A stretch of DNA of 64,000 bases from Synchiropus splendidus (GCF_027744825.2 NC_071334.1:36611937-36675936), one strand, 5' to 3'. Shown: positions 24,567 to 39,482, counted from the first letter of the stretch. The notes: generated by a model from the letters alone, not told the origin. A program made the numbers and translations.

Positions 24567-24849
24567 ACTTGTGGTGTTAACTTGCAGTGCTGTGACAAGT
24601 GAAAAACACTTCTTGCAAATCACTTGAGACTGATGCTTGTCATCCGCTTTGAGTCCAAAATACAGCCACACAACCGAATCCGAGCCTCTTTTTCTGAACA
24701 AGTTTGTTTCGAGACTGTTTGGTGGGCTACTTCTCGTAACTACTTCCCGGTTTGTCATCCATATTCCTTCAGTTTCTGTTGCCAAGCGATGCAATCAGTA
24801 CCGCGTTCATGTCACGAGTAAAACCCATGACTACAAGGTACTTCCTCAC

Positions 24850-25928
24850 CAATGTTGGGCAAGTTACTTTAAATTAGTAAGTTAGTTACAGTTACTAGTT
24901 ACTAGAAAAGTAACTTACATAACATAATCATCTTGGAACAGTGCCAGTCATCGGGCTGGGTCAGGAACCAGCAACATTGGGACAGAATTATCATTATTTG
25001 ATAATTTCATTATTTAAGCTCTAACCCACTTCAAGTGTTAAAAGATTACAAAGTCGCCGCTTAGTGACCTAAAGGTGCAATGGCAGGTGAACGAATGACA
25101 ATATTGAAACTTTTCATGGCCATATTTATTGTGATCATTTAGATTAGGAACTATACTTTTAGCAGTGCAAAATAATCATCTCTTTCACAGAACACTCAGC
25201 GGTAGCAAGAATAAACAATAGTGCCAAACCGATGCTGATGATCATCTCAACAGCAACACAACTATACCAACTGGAAACATGAACTGCAGTGACTCCACAG
25301 CTGCAATAGGTAGCATATCTTCCACAACATACCTCGCTGCCACTAGTATGTTCAAGTGCTTCTGAGATAAAGCCTGTGCAACTGGGGCTCCCAAGTAAAG
25401 CTTCTGCTACGTGGCTGCAGTGGCTTCTCCTGTGGTGTCAGACCAGCGAAACTTTGCAGCGTCTGCTTCGGTCTCTTTTCCCACAAGCTTGGTCGACACG
25501 TGCGCTTTCTGAAGATGTTTCACCAGATTGGAAATGCTAGTTTTGGACGTGTTACCGAGCCTCCAAATAGCTTGCCGCCACTACAATATTCCTCTGGTCT
25601 TTTACAGCTAAAATGGAAACATAATGAGAATATATCCACAATGGGAATCCCACACCTGGACCGTCATTGATCGCAGCCATTATTGTTTTCAAATGCCCGG
25701 CGCTGCGTCACGTGACTGATGCGGGCCTCATGTCCACCTGGGAAGCTTTTGATGCGTACGATGGAGCGTGCTTTTTAAACTTTTTAGTTGTGAATATGAA
25801 GCAAAGAGCATGGTTAAATCACAGTAATGATAAACGCGTTGGTAAATTTGGCAAAGGAATGCGTTATGGCACTCTACAAAAGATTACCTAGTTCCAATAA
25901 CGCGTTACTTAATAACGTGTTAGTCCCA
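24850..25928. mobile_element. DNA-transposon-like repeat with CAGTGTTGGG ends
   Basis: The left end is caatgttgggcaagttactt and the right end is gttagtcccaacactg. Both sides carry repeated 'gttactagttact' or 'aacgcgttact' motifs that I know from common vertebrate repeats. No transposase frame is seen and no target duplication is obvious. Confidence 0.6.
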
Positions 25929-27412
25929 ACACTGTTCATGACTGGCTGAAGGTGAAGCCATGAGCATCATGGGAACGCAGAAAGTAGTGGCTTGCTGCGC
26001 CGCTTGGGAGCGTGAAACTCCAGTCGGTTTGTCATTTACATGCGAATGGAAATTAATTGAAGATTAAATCAGACACAAGTGTGAATCAAAATTTGCAGGC
26101 CTAACCCTGGTTCTAAAAAAGCATGCCCTTGAACAATTTCACTAGCTTTCTCTGAATTAGTTGAATTGAAGATTATGTGAGGTGGGCTCACACCTTCAGT
26201 GTATCTTCCACGCGTCCGTATAATCGTGAGAGTGACTACCAAAAACCCACAAGTTAAAATCAAAAAGAATTTATTCCCTGACAGATGAGTCTAAGTTATC
26301 CCTAACAGAGATCTCGGTCAGCAACTATGCCTGACTTAGCCTTAGTGGTGTAGTGAGACACGTGGTGTAGTGAGAAGACCCTCGCCCTTTTTATATGCTT
26401 TCAGTCCATCTTTTATGCATTATCCATGCATACAGGGTCAAATTGAGGTTACCTTACCCAATGTAACTGCATCTGTTTGATTCAAGCTCTCATTTGGTAA
26501 AGCATTATAGTGTATTTTATTTGATGTAAAAAGACACTATGATTCATATAATTATAAGGAAAATATCATTATTCCCATATGCCTCAGAAGTAATACCCAT
26601 AGCAAAGCCCATTTGAGTGTGTCACACACATTTGTAGAGCCAAGGTTACATCCTGTGATCTTGGGTTTCAATGAACTGCACTTCCCTCATACACACAACC
26701 AACATGCACAGAGTTGCTGTTTCAGCCAGATATGTTGAGAGAGAAAACAAGAAAACAGACAGAGGAAAAGACAGATAACAGGATTAGACAAATTGCATTT
26801 CAGCTGTGAGTTGGGATACATTAGATATTTTCTGTCTCTGTTCATCTGCTGTCCTTAAGCAGAATAGCTAGTTGTTTTTCAAAATGATGCTGATGTGTAG
26901 TAAATATTTAAGTTTTATTTGAGTAGTTTAACAAGCACATGCACACATACAGTACTGTAGCTTTAATTACTTTATGTAGTATTTAGTTGTTTTCATTCCT
27001 TATTGTAGCTGCTATTTTTGTTGATGATTAAATGTGTTTCTTTCTCTCCTTATTTTAACTGTTACTGTTGTGTTTTTAAGTATTCTGCTGTAAACATGTT
27101 TGTATGGTGACCTTGAATGAATGTATTTTGGTATTTGACAGGGAATTTATTTAAGTTCTTTTATGGATTGCTCCCCAACCTGCACTGGAGTGCTCACAAG
27201 CCTGCCATGCCCTTTTCAATCCGGGTAAACGCGGTGGCTTCAGCTGGAGCATTGATGTTTTATTAGGTTCTTATTTCATTGACAATAACTATAATATTTT
27301 TTTGCAATGTGTGCCCTTTCTTCTGGCTTGAGCACCCTGAAATGTACATGCATGTACGCATGTGGGAGGATGTTATTGCTGCAGAATAACGTGCAGTCAT
27401 GAACAAAAACAT
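25929..27412. other. AT-rich non-coding stretch, nothing recognised
   Basis: No coding signature. The right edge is the simple-repeat tail of the LINE that follows. Confidence 0.45.
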
Positions 27413-27461
27413 AATAATAATAATAATAATAATAATAATAGATTATTATTATTATTATTAA
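27413..27461. repeat. (ATA)n/(TTA)n inverted microsatellite at LINE tail
   Basis: About eight ATA units, then a 'gat' break, then about six ATT units, so the tract can fold on itself. It lies exactly at the 3' end of the LINE fragment. Confidence 0.85.
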
Positions 27462-27487
27462 AATAGCCCACAAACAACAAAGTCTGA

Positions 27488-28793
27488 TCACAAATTCAAT
27501 AGTCTGACGGCCGAGGAGAAGAAGCTGTTCCTGTGACGGGAGGTTCTGGTCTGGATGGACCGTAGCCTCCTGCCAGAGGGAAGAGGAACAAACAGTCCAT
27601 GACCAGGGTGAGAAGGGTCGGCTCTGATCTGACCTGCACGTCTCTGGGTCCTGGAGACATACAGGTCCTGAAGAGGTGGCAGGCTGCAACCGATCACCTT
27701 CTCAGCAGAACGTACGATGCGCTGCAGTCTGCTCTTGTCCCTGGAGGTGGCGCTGTTGTACCAGACGGTGATAGAGGAGGCGAGGATGGACTGGATGATG
27801 GCCGTGTAGAACTCCACCAGCAACTTCATCAGCAGTCATAGTTTTCGTAATTTCCACAAGAAGAACATTCTCTGCTGGGCCTTTTTGATGAGGCACCTGA
27901 TGGTCAGCTCCCATTTGAGGTCCTCAGTGATAGTGGTTCCCAGGAAGCAGAAGGAGTCCACGATGAGAAAAGGCCCACATGAGAGGGGACGGAGGAGCTG
28001 TGATTCTCTTGAAGTCCATGACCATCTCCACTGTCTTCTGGGCGTTGAGCTCCAGGTTGTTGTGGCTGCACCAGGACACCAGCCGCTCCACCTCCCTCCT
28101 GTAAGCCGACTCATCTCCATTTGAGATGAGCCCGATGATGTGGTGTCATCCGCAAACTTCATCTTTATGGAACGTTGGCTGGAGGTGCAGCAGTTGGTGT
28201 ACAGGGAGAAGAGCCATTGAGAGAGAACACAGCCTGATGTTGAGGGTCTGAGTGTCGGACACAGTCGTCCCCAGCTTCACGGACTGACTGCGGCTATTCA
28301 GGAAGTCTGTAATCCACCTGCATAAGCGGTCAGGCACATTGAGCTGGCGAAGCTTGTCTTCAATCAGAGCTGGGAGAATTGTGTTGAGTCCACAGGCCTA
28401 GGTTCCTGGGGAATCCAGATGGTCCAGAACAAAATGAAGGGCCTGGTTTACTACATCATCTACATATCTGTTGGCTCTGTAGGCAAACTGCATTGAGTCC
28501 TGGAAGGGAGCAGTGATAGATTTCAGGTGAGAGAGAACCAGGCGCTCAAAGGACTTCATGACCACAGACGTCAGTGCCACCGGTCTGTAGTCATTCAGTC
28601 CTGTGATCCTGGCCTTCTTGGGAACAGGGATGATAGTGGAGGACTTAAAGCAGGCAAGAACATGACAGGACTCCAGGATGTACGTTGACAGACTTTGTGA
28701 TCTCAGGCTGTCAAGGTGTGTTTTCAGCAGTGTTTGTGTTTGCAGCATTATTGAGCCTTGTGTAAGTTGATGGATGTCAACGATGAAAGACAA
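27488..28793 (-). pseudogene. LINE reverse transcriptase pseudogene
   Basis: Frame segments 28793-28398, 28337-28146, 28162-27836 and 27829-27488 line up in order with a jockey-group reverse transcriptase. The motif A Asp segment is missing between DSPGT and GLNTIL, and the FADD motif is kept. No functional enzyme can be made. Confidence 0.85.
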
Positions 28794-28800
28794 CCACTCG

Positions 28801-30240
28801 AGTTGATTCTTTTTTTTGTGTGTGTGATGAATGGCACATTACATTTCCAACATTAAAGGGGAGAACGTCTATGGCGCTTGCGCTACGCATGTCTTTACTG
28901 GCATCTACTGGCGGATACTGGTGACCACATAGACACCCAATGAATTTGAAATATATTCTGTACAACATTCAATAAACAGCGTGAATTCGGTAGTAATTAA
29001 GTCAATGTTTATCTTTACTTATGTGACTTCTGCCTGTTTAGAGAAATATTGAATACAACTCCAGTGTAACTTGTTTTCTCCTTATATTTAATGGATCCCT
29101 CGACACTGTCTTGAATTTCATGTCATTTTTATTAAGTTTTAAATGTAGTTTGTTTTGTTGATGGAGGTTATGTGTTAGCTCTCTTTGTTCGTTTGTGACT
29201 TTGGAATCATTAAGGTACCCCCAGTTCAATGAGACGAAAACCCGTATGCAGTCACGTGACTGAAATACATAGTAAGCAGACTTAGCCAGTAGAATGCACT
29301 GGGTGTGTTCAACATGAGCCACGTGGGCGCAGCACAGATCGGTCTGTGCTTAAAAAAAAAAAAAAAAAAACAGGATGTGGATGTGTTCTTCCCTACAATG
29401 CACATTACTGTGGCCATCTGTGGTCAAAATGGGCAGAAAACTGGACATTTTGACCCGCTAAAACCGGATTTGTGGCTGGAAGGTTTTCTCATTAATTCTA
29501 TTATTCACAAATTACTTTTCTAAAAGTGCCTACACCTCATATGTTTATATGTGTTTGTGCACATAAAGATATCAAGATATTAACTTAAGACAAGGGATTG
29601 ATGATAATGGAATTATATTGTTTTGATTTCCTTCCTCCTTATTATTTGTGTGTTTTGTAAAGACATAAATAGAGAACTACAAATACTTCCAGCATTGACA
29701 AATACAAAACTCTTAAGTTTAGTTTGTTATGCCATTTAGTACCACCTAAAAGTAATGGATTTTGTTTTCATCCTCAGGTGAAACAATTTAAAACTGCAGA
29801 AATTAGTTTTAGTCACATTTGGTGTGTAAATGCAATGGGTAAAAGTAAATACTCAAGAAGTGCATAGATATTTTCCACAGTACACAGAACCACTATAGAC
29901 AGAAAAAAATTAGAAAATATATTTTAATGAACTAAAAAATGATTTCCTAAATGTGAACTGTACTCGTTATGTGCTTGCCTTAAAACATGACCACAAGGTT
30001 ATTAATTATATAACTGAGAAAACAAAATGTGCTTTTTTATGACTCAAGTTTGCGATGATGAGAATAGCCCACTAAAGTCTCTTCATGGAGTAAAGCTACA
30101 TTTTAAGCCTTGTTTAAGTCCATGGGTTTTTAGTTCAGAGCATCTGCTAAATGACATGCAGTACAGTGTCATGATGAACATATTTTTGGCAGTCAGTGAA
30201 CTTGCCTATTCGGTTTAATGTGTGCTCTCTCTCTCTCCAG
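28801..30240. other. Non-coding stretch before fam163a
   Basis: A 20-base A run lies at 29350-29370, with an E-box (cacgtg) just upstream. The rest is AT-rich without recognised coding or repeat ends. Confidence 0.45.
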
Positions 30241-30320
30241 ACTTGTACATTTAATCCAGCCCTGTGGCAAGACCTCATCCTCAGAGTACATCTTAATTTC
30301 CTTTCAAACACTCTTCTGAT
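30241..30320 (+). other. fam163a: Probable untranslated exon of fam163a
   Basis: An 80-bp segment between a strong acceptor (ctctctctctctccag, ending 30240) and a consensus donor (gtaagt at 30321). It is directly upstream of the fam163a coding exon and has no coding potential. A second, 22-bp candidate follows at 30389-30410 (acceptor ccctgcag, donor gtaagt). Both are inferred from splice signals only. Confidence 0.5.
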
Positions 30321-30436
30321 GTAAGTCGTTCATCAACCCTCTCACACTAAAACCATCCTGGATTCATTTTTGCTACTTTTCCCTGCAGGTGTTAAGCAAC
30401 TTTGTTGAATGTAAGTGCAGATTTCAGGGGGAATAG

Positions 30437-32421
<1,985 letters not shown>

Positions 32422-32580
32422 CCTCTGAAGAATCCCTGCAAAGACACACCGCACCACCACCGCTAATGTTTGTCTTTTTATGTTGGTGACGTTTTGTTAT
32501 CTGTTAAATGATCATTCCCTATTTATTTATTTCATGTATTTTAAAACACGGTAATCCACATATTTAGCAAACTTAAACAA

Positions 32581-32586
32581 AATAAA
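32581..32586 (+). terminator. fam163a: fam163a polyadenylation signal
   Basis: AATAAA lies 160 bases after the fam163a stop and is followed by T/G-rich sequence (ggatgttgttttgtt). This suggests a short 3' UTR. Confidence 0.7.
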
Positions 32587-32639
32587 AGGTATAGACTATA
32601 AAGACTAAATTTGGATGTTGTTTTGTTCCCCGCACCGCA

Positions 32640-34200
32640 AAAAAAAAAAAAAAAGTTCAAGACCATGCGTAAAATGAATTACTTTCTTTTAGCTTTGGTT
32701 AGTTTCTAGACTTGATTGGCAAAATCACTTGGTTTTATAAGCAGAATGTGGGGTCCTGAATTCTCTGTCCAACCAACTGGTGCCAGATTTGGAATGAATT
32801 ATTGAATTTGAACAGCATCCGTTGCCTATATCTTTGCAAAGGGCTCACAGGAAAAAACGTATTAGGGGACTTCTACGTAGCAAGAGAATGAGATCAAAGA
32901 TGAGCCAGCCGATGGTTTCGTAGCCACAGAATTTGTAACTGTTTTACTTTTGGGCCAGAGGACCGGATGATTTCATAACAGGAAAATGCTCCACTCTTTT
33001 TCCCAAATAAGTTCTTTTTGCAAGCTGTTTTCAAATTACATTGTTGTAAACAAGTGTGATCACCTTCTGTGTCGCTTGAGCTTCTTTATGTGAGCTAATT
33101 TGAATTGATGTAGATGCATTAATAACGTCCTATTCAATCATTTAAGACAACAATGATGGGTGGTCCTATACTTTCGGTCAATAATTTGTTTTTGGTATAC
33201 ATGATGCAGGAGAAACAATGTGCTGACTTTATACCGACTGTTAACTGTGTCTATTCAATGAGGGCTATCAATATTTTTTATTTCTGTTTTATAATAAATT
33301 GAAGTGATATTACAAGAATGAATGGAGCCCCCCTTTCTGAACTTTATATCTGGTGGAAAAGATAGCTTTTTCTATATAAAAAAAATGTTATCTTAAATGT
33401 CCACCTTAAGCCAATTGATTCCTTACAGATGTATGTGTAATATATGTCCTTTTCAAATGAAAATATTTCATGTGGTTTGAGTCATGTGAGAATAATAGCT
33501 CCCTTAAGACAACTGGAATTGAAGTGACCAGTCTTTCTGCACCAACAACCCCGTGCCCAGATCATTCAAATGTAAATAAAAATCAGAAAAGCACTGTGGC
33601 AAACATGTTTAATTTTTGCTGTTTTAAAAATTCACTGGTGTGTGCTGTTTTGTCAACCCACTTGTCTACTCGCTGTTAAAAGATTTTTTGTGTAGTAATT
33701 GTTTTCATGACACATGCACTACCCTGGCATTTTCAGGCCTCATCTGTCCAAATATAAACCTAACAAACCTATTTGCACTTCTTATGAAGGAAACATGACA
33801 TCCATAACTCATCGATTTTTAATTACAATGTTAGACCACTGGAATATCAATTTTACTTCCATGATAAATGCATTAATTGTAGGATCTCTTAAGAACAGTT
33901 ATTCTTTTTTTTCTCACTTTTTCTATTTGAATTATTGGCGTATGCATTTCAATAGTGACACACGAAGCTATTTATGGAGTTATTGAGTTTCATAAAAAAA
34001 AGTCTTATAAATAAAACATTTAGTTGTTCTGACTTTGGACAAATAAAGATATGTAAATGGTCGCAGTGCCTTAATGTGTGGTTATTAACATCAATTTTGA
34101 GCTTTACGTCGGATAGACAAGATTTCTTTTGCTGTCATTGGGGCTTTTATTTTGTAGTTGTTATTACGCGCTATTGCGATGTTTATCATACAATATGATA
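32640..34200. other. Intergenic stretch between fam163a and rabgap1l
   Basis: AT-rich, with no recognised gene or transposon end. Confidence 0.5.
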
Positions 34201-34203
34201 AAT

Positions 34204-34382
34204 ATTACGTCATTAAAGAAAACGCTAAAAAAAACTAAATTGAAGCTACGTCTAATGCGCATGCGCCGGAAACAGGAAATAGCGATAATGTGGCACTGAG
34301 TGATTCATCTTGTTTGTTATATACGATCTTTGCAGCAACTCATCTGACAGCAAGCGAGTTCCAACAGCCACGAAGAAAACAA
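34204..34382 (+). promoter_or_regulatory. rabgap1l: Probable rabgap1l promoter and non-coding first exon
   Basis: Within 80 bp there are a CRE-like ATTACGTCAT (34204-34213), a perfect NRF1-type TGCGCATGCGCC (34256-34267) and an overlapping ETS site CCGGAAAC followed by AGGAAAT. There is no TATA box. About 100 bp further on, a consensus donor (aacaa|gtaagt, exon end 34382) closes a segment without coding potential. The first rabgap1l coding exon has its acceptor 5.1 kb downstream. The combination looks like a housekeeping-type promoter; assignment to rabgap1l rests on position and strand. Confidence 0.6.
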
Positions 34383-35549
34383 GTAAGTTGACAGCTTGTA
34401 TACTAAAAACTTAAATAATTTGGGACGTGAATTACCTCTCTCTGTAAAACGCACGGCTTGTTCTGACCTGGCTTTTTCCCAGTAGAGGTGGGTGGGGTGG
34501 AGCGCCTCCGAATAGAGGTTCAACTGTTGTGGACTTCGAGCTGTTTGGCGTTAGCAGAACTTAAGCGTTAGCGTTCTTCTGTATCTTTACCCGACACTGT
34601 TGCTCACTGTGCTTTGGCAGGCGCTCACTTGCTTTTGTTACTTTCTCAAATATATGAAAGCGATAACAACGCGGGAAGTGTTCATCGTTCTCTTAGCTTG
34701 ATGCTAGTTACTTTAGCTTACCCAGTTGTACTAAGAAACCACCATCAATTGCGTTAACGTCTGCGTCCGTCTGGTCCTGTTCAAGCCCGTTAAGTGGTTC
34801 GAGTTTTTACAAAACACTGACACAAATACAAACATCTCAGCCTGTTCAATGATTATGTTGCAACGAAGCTCTAATGCTGAAGATCATTGAAGCCCTGTCA
34901 TTAACCAAGTGGGTTGATGTTTACTCTTAACAAGTGTAGGCTATTCTTCATGCTGAATTGTATTATCTGAATAGTAATGTAGGAGATGTGCAAACTTGTC
35001 CATGTTGGTTGGATTATCCAGATGGGATGCAAGAAACAATGCTGAACAAATTAGTTAGCACATTCACTGGACACCCAGGATCTTCGATGTCATTTAAAGG
35101 TAAAATCAACCGACAGACTCTCTGATTCGAAATTTCTGGTATGGCACTTTAATTGACATTGAACGAGAGTATGCAATAGCTTCAGTGCGAGAAAGAATAT
35201 GTCTGACCTCTATGTGTTGAACTAATGAAACAGGTTTCCCTTGCCACTTTGTCAGGCGTGTTTGGTACCTTTTGTTTTGATAACCATCACCCTGCTGAAT
35301 ATGAAGCAAAAAATAATCTAAAAATAGGACTGCACCGTGTTGGCGTGAGGCTGACATTGCACTTAAAACATTTTTGTAATGTTGACCCGAATAGCTCTGT
35401 TCACAGGCTCTGACAGACTGCTTATGTGTAGTGCGCATTTACTCGTTTGACAATCACTCTGAATGTACTGTACTGAGTTGAATTTTATGTCTCATAAACC
35501 AATTGCAGGTTTCAGTTGTCAGGACTTTATTTACAAAAGCACTACTAGC

Positions 35550-35970
35550 TAGGGATACTCCGATCAGGATCGTGAAAATTAATAATTATTTTTTGTGCAA
35601 TTTCCTTAGCATTCCGAATGTCATGCTCGGACCTGCGGACCTGGTAGCTGAGCAAACCTGCTGTTTTTATGACCCCCGAAAACTCTCTGTGCTCCGTCAA
35701 GTGCTGATGCCGTATTTAATTTTAATGCGCTTCCTTGCAAACCATTTTCGCATGCATGTGCTGCAGGATGCAAGCGTTAAATAACAGATTGAAAGAACCT
35801 CCACAGCAGACATGCTGCTGCTGACTGAGCAGCAAGTAGGGAGGAGCAGACGCATCAGAACCAGCGGGACTTCATCAGAGTGCCGGCTGTCACACATGCG
35901 CATCAGTTTTTGTTATCAGCAATGACAGATGGTGATCGCCATTCACCAGTCGCGTTGATATCAGCCGATC
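35550..35970. mobile_element. Truncated hAT element, TAGGGATGCTCCGATC family
   Basis: The left end tagggatactccgatcagg is present. The interior (for example gctcggacctgcggacctgg and the cagcagacatgctgctgctg region) matches the inverted interior of the 38-kb and 45-kb copies. The right inverted repeat is eroded near cagccgatc. The flanks ctactagc and ctactatt agree at 6 of 8. It lies in the first intron of rabgap1l. Confidence 0.7.
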
Positions 35971-35979
35971 TACTATTAC

Positions 35980-37760
35980 TAACAGATAATAATGTATTTT
36001 AGTAGGGATGCACCATATTGAAAAGTTGCGGCCCAATGCTTGGCGCAATACAGAATAATACAGAATATCCAATGTGGTTATGTGTTTATTTTATTTTATT
36101 TTATTTTTAAATGTTGCATAAATAGTTGAGAACATAGTTACATACATGCTAGTCAAAGAAGGTTAATGTTTAGATGATTGAATGTATTTTATTTTAGACT
36201 TTGCTTTTTACATACTAACAATTAGATAATAATAATAATAATTAAAAAAGAAACAGCATGTTCCATTATATATATAATAGGCTGATAATGTAGACAGGAG
36301 GCCCTCAGGTCTCTCTCATTCAGTGTGTGAATTAGGAATGGAGGCGTGACGCATACCAGAACCGTTTTCGGAGACTACATGCTGGTCAAGTGGAGATATT
36401 GAGAGAATTAACTGTCTAGTCAGTCAAAGAAATGTGTTCGTCATTCATTTTTAACCTCAACAACACAGGCAGGTAACGCTACAGTGGCCTCAAGTGGACA
36501 AAATGCATGTCTCACAATATACAGATTCGTGAGGTCCCTCAATCAGTTTGAGAAATAATAAATAACGATAAAATAACAGTTGTGTCTTTGATGTCCAGCG
36601 GCCTAACTATGTAATGTGACTTCATTATCAACTCGGAACAGGGTCAGTTTAACTTGTAGATAACTTGTTTAAATTCTAGACATATATTTTGGATATAATA
36701 CATTATTATTCAGTTTAAAATGTATTTAATCAATTTATACAGTTAAGACTTTTCTTTGATTTAACACATTTTCCATTCCTCTATGTGAATTCTACAAATT
36801 GCTAAATTCACCTCACGTTCACATTGAACACATTGAAACTATTGCGGTCACACAAGCTGATGACTACCGATCGCACTGATTTGTATGGGGCATTATCTGA
36901 TCCTCTTTTTTTGAAAATTATTTTGGTGTGCTCTGCTAATTTTTTGGGCATTGATAGGAATTATATGATGCTTTGTTGCCATCCTAAAAGTTGACTGATG
37001 GTCAAAAATAGTTTGTTTTGCATATGTTAGTATAATTTTGCCCGTTGACTATACTGTGGATATAAAAGCCTAAGTTCAAATGTCCATTCAGGAAAATAAG
37101 ACAACATTTCAGTTATGTGTTCTTCAAGACCTCTGCTCTTTTCATAGTTTGTCTTGTGATTGCGGTAGAAAATAACTCTCTGTGCATGTTACAATGCTGA
37201 TAGGTTTTTGTCCTATTTGCAGTTTTGATCCTTCACAGAAACAAGAGTGAGCTTGTCTGATTCACACCAGTCTAATCAAATGAGTGTGATTTGACCACAT
37301 GGTCAAATCCCCCCTCCATCTCCTCCTCTGTCCTTCTATTTACTTGTGCTGCAATGCTGTTTCCCGTTGTGAGTGAACAACTGTCTTTTGTATCTATTGC
37401 TTACTGCTCCAGTGCAATGAGTGTGTAAAAATGTTCTCCGTGGAGTACACTGTTACCAATAAGCGATTTGTGTAAAATATCTTTAAACCAGTATTTACAG
37501 TTGCACTTGCATTAGAAGTATGCTTGCTTGAGACATGTGATCATTTACATCATTGTTTTTGTTTTTTCTCCATTAGCCCGGATGGTGCCCCACCCTTCAT
37601 GGCAGGTCTTCTGTTTGAGGGATTGTTATCCAACAAGTGTTCCTGTCTCTCAGATTCTGTTAAATTTTTGACATGTCCCCCTGAATTGTTGACATGGATA
37701 ATGTGGTTGTCATGGTTTGAATTGTAACACAAGTTATGCTCCACAAATATCAATGGGACC
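35980..37760. other. Intronic stretch of rabgap1l, AT-rich
   Basis: One orphan hAT-type end (tagggatgcacc, 36003) has no partner that I can find. Nothing else is recognised. Confidence 0.45.
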
Positions 37761-37799
37761 TGCTTGTTCACTGCCACTGCCAAAATGGACAGCCATTTT

Positions 37800-38174
37800 G
37801 AAGTCTATCCACTGTGCTGGGGAGAGGCTTCCATTGAGTCACTCTGCCATAAAGCCCCAATTGGTGGAGGGCTGCATTGATTGTTGACTTTTTTGGAACT
37901 TTCACACACCTCCTCACCGCATCCCTTAAGCTTGGCCACAGTGATCTTTGGGTTTTTCTTTACCTTTCTCACCAGTGCTCTTCTCCCTCGATTGCTCAGT
38001 TTGGCTAGACGGCCAGATCTACGGAGAGTCTTCCATTTGAGGGTTATGGAGGCCACTGTGCTCTTAGGAACCTTGAGTGCAACTGATTTTTTTGTAACCA
38101 TGGCTAGATCTGTGCCTTCCCACAATTCTGTTTCTGTCTTCCTTCCACCTCATGGTTCTCATTTGCTCTGACAT
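37800..38174 (-). pseudogene. Tc1 transposase N-terminal half, frameshifted
   Basis: Translation from ATG at 38174 gives MSEQMRTMRWKEDRNRIVG, then a frameshift near 38090 leads into VPKSTVASITLKWKT and SGRLAKLSNRGRRALVRKV. These are the paired helix-turn-helix/GRPR-type DNA-binding region of Tc1 transposases. The DDE catalytic domain is missing. Confidence 0.85.
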
Positions 38175-38324
38175 GCACTGAGTGCTGTGAGGTGTCCAAT
38201 AACAGGTGTGTGCGTTTCCTAATGTACAATTAACCACAGCTGCACTCGAAAGGAGTATCAGAAGAAATGGACAGCGTATGAGTTAAATATTAGTATCACA
38301 GCGAAAGGTTTGATTACTTATGAC

Positions 38325-39068
38325 TGGGGATGCTCCGATCGGTCACCGATCACAATCGGCCGATTTCAGCGTGATCAGTGAATGCCAATCACTACCTGCC
38401 ATTGCCGATCACAACAACCAACTACAGCCAGTGCTCTGATGAAGCCCCGCTGATGGTGATGCGTCTGGTCATCCCTATTCACTTTTCACTCAGCAGCAGC
38501 ATGTCTGCTGTGGAGGTTCTTTCAATCTGTCATTTAAAGTTCACATCCTGCAGCACATGCACAGAAAAATGTTCGCAACGAAGCGCATGAAAATTTAATA
38601 CGCCATTTAAAGCACCAGCACTTGACGGCGCATGGAGAGTTTTAGGGGCTCATGAAAGTGAGACCCCTGGTTCCTCAGCAGCAGGCTGTTAGTGCAGCTA
38701 ACACCTGCACAACACCCACGGATCCGAGTCTGATAGATGACCAGCCCTTCTAAGCTGTTGTTTACGCGGAGACGGAAACGACCGAATCTGTTGCCATTTT
38801 GGAGTCGGGTGCAGTTGGTCTGCCACCTTTCATAAGTGCTGTGCTCTCTGTCTCTCTGTCCTTTTAGACAGAATAGTTGCTTAGTTATTAGTTATTAAGT
38901 TATTCATAGTTTTTTTCCTTGTTGAAGAGGTGTATAAAATATGTCTGAATTGAAGTGATTTAATGGTATTTTTTCACGTCATGTGCACATAAGGCCTCAT
39001 CATTTTAATTACAAATTCATTGTCAATCCATGTGATCGGTATCGGTGATTGGCATCTGAGCAACCCTT
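38325..39068. mobile_element. hAT element, TAGGGATGCTCCGATC family, inserted into Tc1
   Basis: The left end is tggggatgctccgatcgg and the right end is an inverted, diverged copy (atcggtgattggcatctgag then caaccctt). Flanking 8-mers cttatgac (38317-38324) and cttaggac (39069-39076) differ at one base. Its right half, inverted, matches the left end of the 19-kb copy, so the two are in opposite orientations. No transposase is recognised. Confidence 0.85.
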
Positions 39069-39482
39069 CTTAGGACCATGTAATATTTTAGTTTTTCTTT
39101 TTAAAAGAAATGTCTTAACATTTCTACATTTCTGTTGATACTCTGAGAGCGGTCTGTTAAACACACCATTAAATGCTCAGGAGATATTTAAATTTTGTGC
39201 GACAGGGATTTGTCGTCAATTTATCAACAGCCCTCAGCTCTTAATTCAATGGCAGGTGGGGTGATTTAGTGATGACTGTTTAGCACAAACTGTGATGCAG
39301 CAAACACCAATTTGCTTGGCCAGTTTTGTAAACAGAATGCAGATGGACATGGAGGTTGTAATGTTTTGAAGAGTGATAATTTGATAATTAGTTCTGGCAC
39401 TGACAGTGATAACTTAGTACGACTTGTGTCGTTTAAAATTGATTGAAAGAATTCACCGAAACCTTTTTGTCTTTTCTTCCAG

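Larger units (their letters stand above)
27413..28800 (-). mobile_element. Jockey-group (L2/CR1/Rex-like) LINE fragment
   Basis: On the minus strand, several frames together follow a LINE polymerase from the fingers (IPVPKKARITGLNDYRPVAL) through the FADD catalytic motif (about 28160) to the characteristic end SRHRNSFFSSAVRLLNL (about 27490). The element then passes through a short 3' UTR into a (TTA)n/(TAA)n tail at 27413-27461. It is 5'-truncated near 28800 and broken by stops and small deletions. The catalytic motif A segment is deleted around 28400. Confidence 0.85.
37762..39150 (-). mobile_element. Tc1-like transposon remnant split by a hAT insertion
   Basis: The minus-strand transposase start (38174 downward) and upstream non-coding sequence run to 38316. 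The element resumes at about 39069-39150 with ggaccatgtaatattt and ctacatttctgttgat, which I recognise as the outer end of the same kind of Tc1 element. The interruption is the hAT copy at 38325-39068, which has its own near-perfect 8-bp duplication. The transposase is cut after the DNA-binding half. Confidence 0.75.

Noticed and set aside
27413..27461. CRISPR-like or other structured array
   Set aside because: A simple ATA/ATT microsatellite at a LINE tail. No spaced direct repeats occur anywhere in the window.
36003..36070. Another complete hAT element starting tagggatgcacc
   Set aside because: Only one end is visible; no inverted partner or flanking duplication could be found.
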